DNA of 64,000 nt from Mytilus trossulus (lineage: Eukaryota > Mollusca > Bivalvia > Mytilida > Mytilidae), in contig NC_086386.1 of the NCBI RefSeq assembly GCF_036588685.1, positions 50,081,878 through 50,145,877 of the forward strand. Reading direction: 5' to 3'. Both the position numbers and the translations under genes were made by a program. The notes below the pieces were generated by a model. That model made no database searches. It had not been told where the DNA came from and saw only the letters and a list, made by a program, of their open reading frames with translations. This document shows, in pieces, positions 63,432 through 64,000 of the stretch. The first letter of the stretch is position 1; each line of letters begins with the position of its first letter.

Positions 63432-64000
63432 GCTTGGATATCTGACATTTGTCCATTTGAGTAAATCAGGAGTAACTTTATAAAGAGGTATTCGAACATA
63501 TTATAGTCAGCCGATACATCAGTTTAAAACATACAATAAAAAAAATCGACTTCGCATCGAGAGCCATTTGCCTCCTTCCACTGATTTCATTGAAACACGT
63601 TGGTGTATTAAAGACCGGGACACTTTTTCAGGACGATTTGTTGAAAGGGACCAAATAAAGTAGGATAACTCTGTGGATTAAAAACGTACTATGTACGTTC
63701 AGATCGCCATGATGCTTTCACACGGAATATCAATAGTTTACAATTCACTCCTCCGCAATAAATTAAAAAAAATTCAACAAGAACTTTATTGTTTTTCCCT
63801 CTTTCGTCGCTTCAATTTCGTAACTGCCTTTCGTTCATACAACACTGTTTGCTTCTGTTTCGTATTCAGTTACCATTTTTACAGTGTACGCGCAAAATTT
63901 TAAAATCAAATTTATTCAATTTGGTGCGAGGGAAAAAAATCGACGGCAAAGCAATCATTTGCGTTTGAAATTGATAAAGGAGGGCGACAAAGGTCGCGAG

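Larger units (their letters stand above)
39457..64000 (-). repeat. U1 snRNA tandem array, type C block, right part
   Basis: Copies 28-45 continue the 1293-bp type C units after the LINE and run beyond the window. Exceptions to the spacing are one 4-bp spacer deletion near 40931 (unit 1289 bp), a gap at 49240-49339, a run of small indels at 49500-52000 and one extra T near 58620. The spacer ORFs are the same repeat artefacts as in the left part. Confidence 0.94.

Noticed and set aside
1558-63903. Recurrent spacer ORFs of 61-104 codons on both strands, with many apparently identical small proteins
   Set aside because: They recur only because the 1.3-kb unit recurs. Frames overlap on opposite strands, often lack ATG, change with single-base indels between subtypes, and show no domain or coding signature.
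424-64000. CRISPR array or bacterial satellite as explanation for the regular repeats
   Set aside because: Units are 1.3 kb with U1 snRNA genes, Sm sites and an AP-endonuclease LINE, all eukaryotic. There are no short repeats with unique spacers.
424-64000. A second RNA gene (5S, U2, tRNA) in the spacer, as in mixed arrays of some invertebrates
   Set aside because: I read the spacer on both strands and saw no U2, 5S, spliced-leader or tRNA motifs. A covariance-model search would settle it.

Overview
The window is eukaryotic and is almost entirely one tandem array of U1 small nuclear RNA (snRNA) genes. All copies lie on the minus strand, in units of about 1.3 kb. I count 45 U1 loci. The complete ones are 164 nt and keep the hallmarks of U1: the 5' end that pairs with 5' splice sites, the U1A-binding loop of stem-loop 2, an Sm site and the UUCG-capped stem-loop 4. 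The AT-rich spacers hold no credible protein gene; their short recurrent ORFs are repeat artefacts. Several features suggest a bivalve mollusc, possibly a mussel (Mytilidae): AT-rich DNA, a Helitron-like repeat end at the left edge that resembles an abundant bivalve repeat, and a Tx1-like LINE. The species guess is inference from memory.

Layout: 1-423 is the 3' part of a dispersed repeat, probably Helitron-derived, ending in a hairpin plus CTAG exactly where array sequence begins at 424. The array runs as three sequence subtypes. Type A has units of 1305-1306 bp and carries copies 1-7. Type B has units of 1297 bp and carries copies 8-17. Type C has units of 1293 bp and carries copies 18-45, continuing past the right edge. 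The U1 genes are nearly identical across the subtypes while the spacers differ. Unit 1 and the unit of copy 8 are mosaics. Two 100-N gaps (21992-22091 and 49240-49339) are placeholders; the second must hide at least one more U1 gene.

At 34255-39449 a 5195-bp non-LTR retrotransposon sits inside U1 copy 27, in the same orientation as U1. It encodes a zinc-knuckle ORF1 and an intact 1152-residue ORF2 with apurinic/apyrimidinic (AP)-type endonuclease, reverse transcriptase and a C-terminal zinc motif. It ends in AATAAA plus a 12-nt poly(A) and is flanked by a 7-bp target-site duplication, U1 nucleotides 40-46. The distance between neighbouring U1 copies is 6495 bp, which is exactly one 1293-bp unit plus 5195 plus 7. 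This is the most interesting object here: a LINE lodged in stem-loop 1 of U1, possibly U1-targeted and possibly transcribed from the U1 promoter.

Everything was read by eye. No alignment, folding or database search was run.
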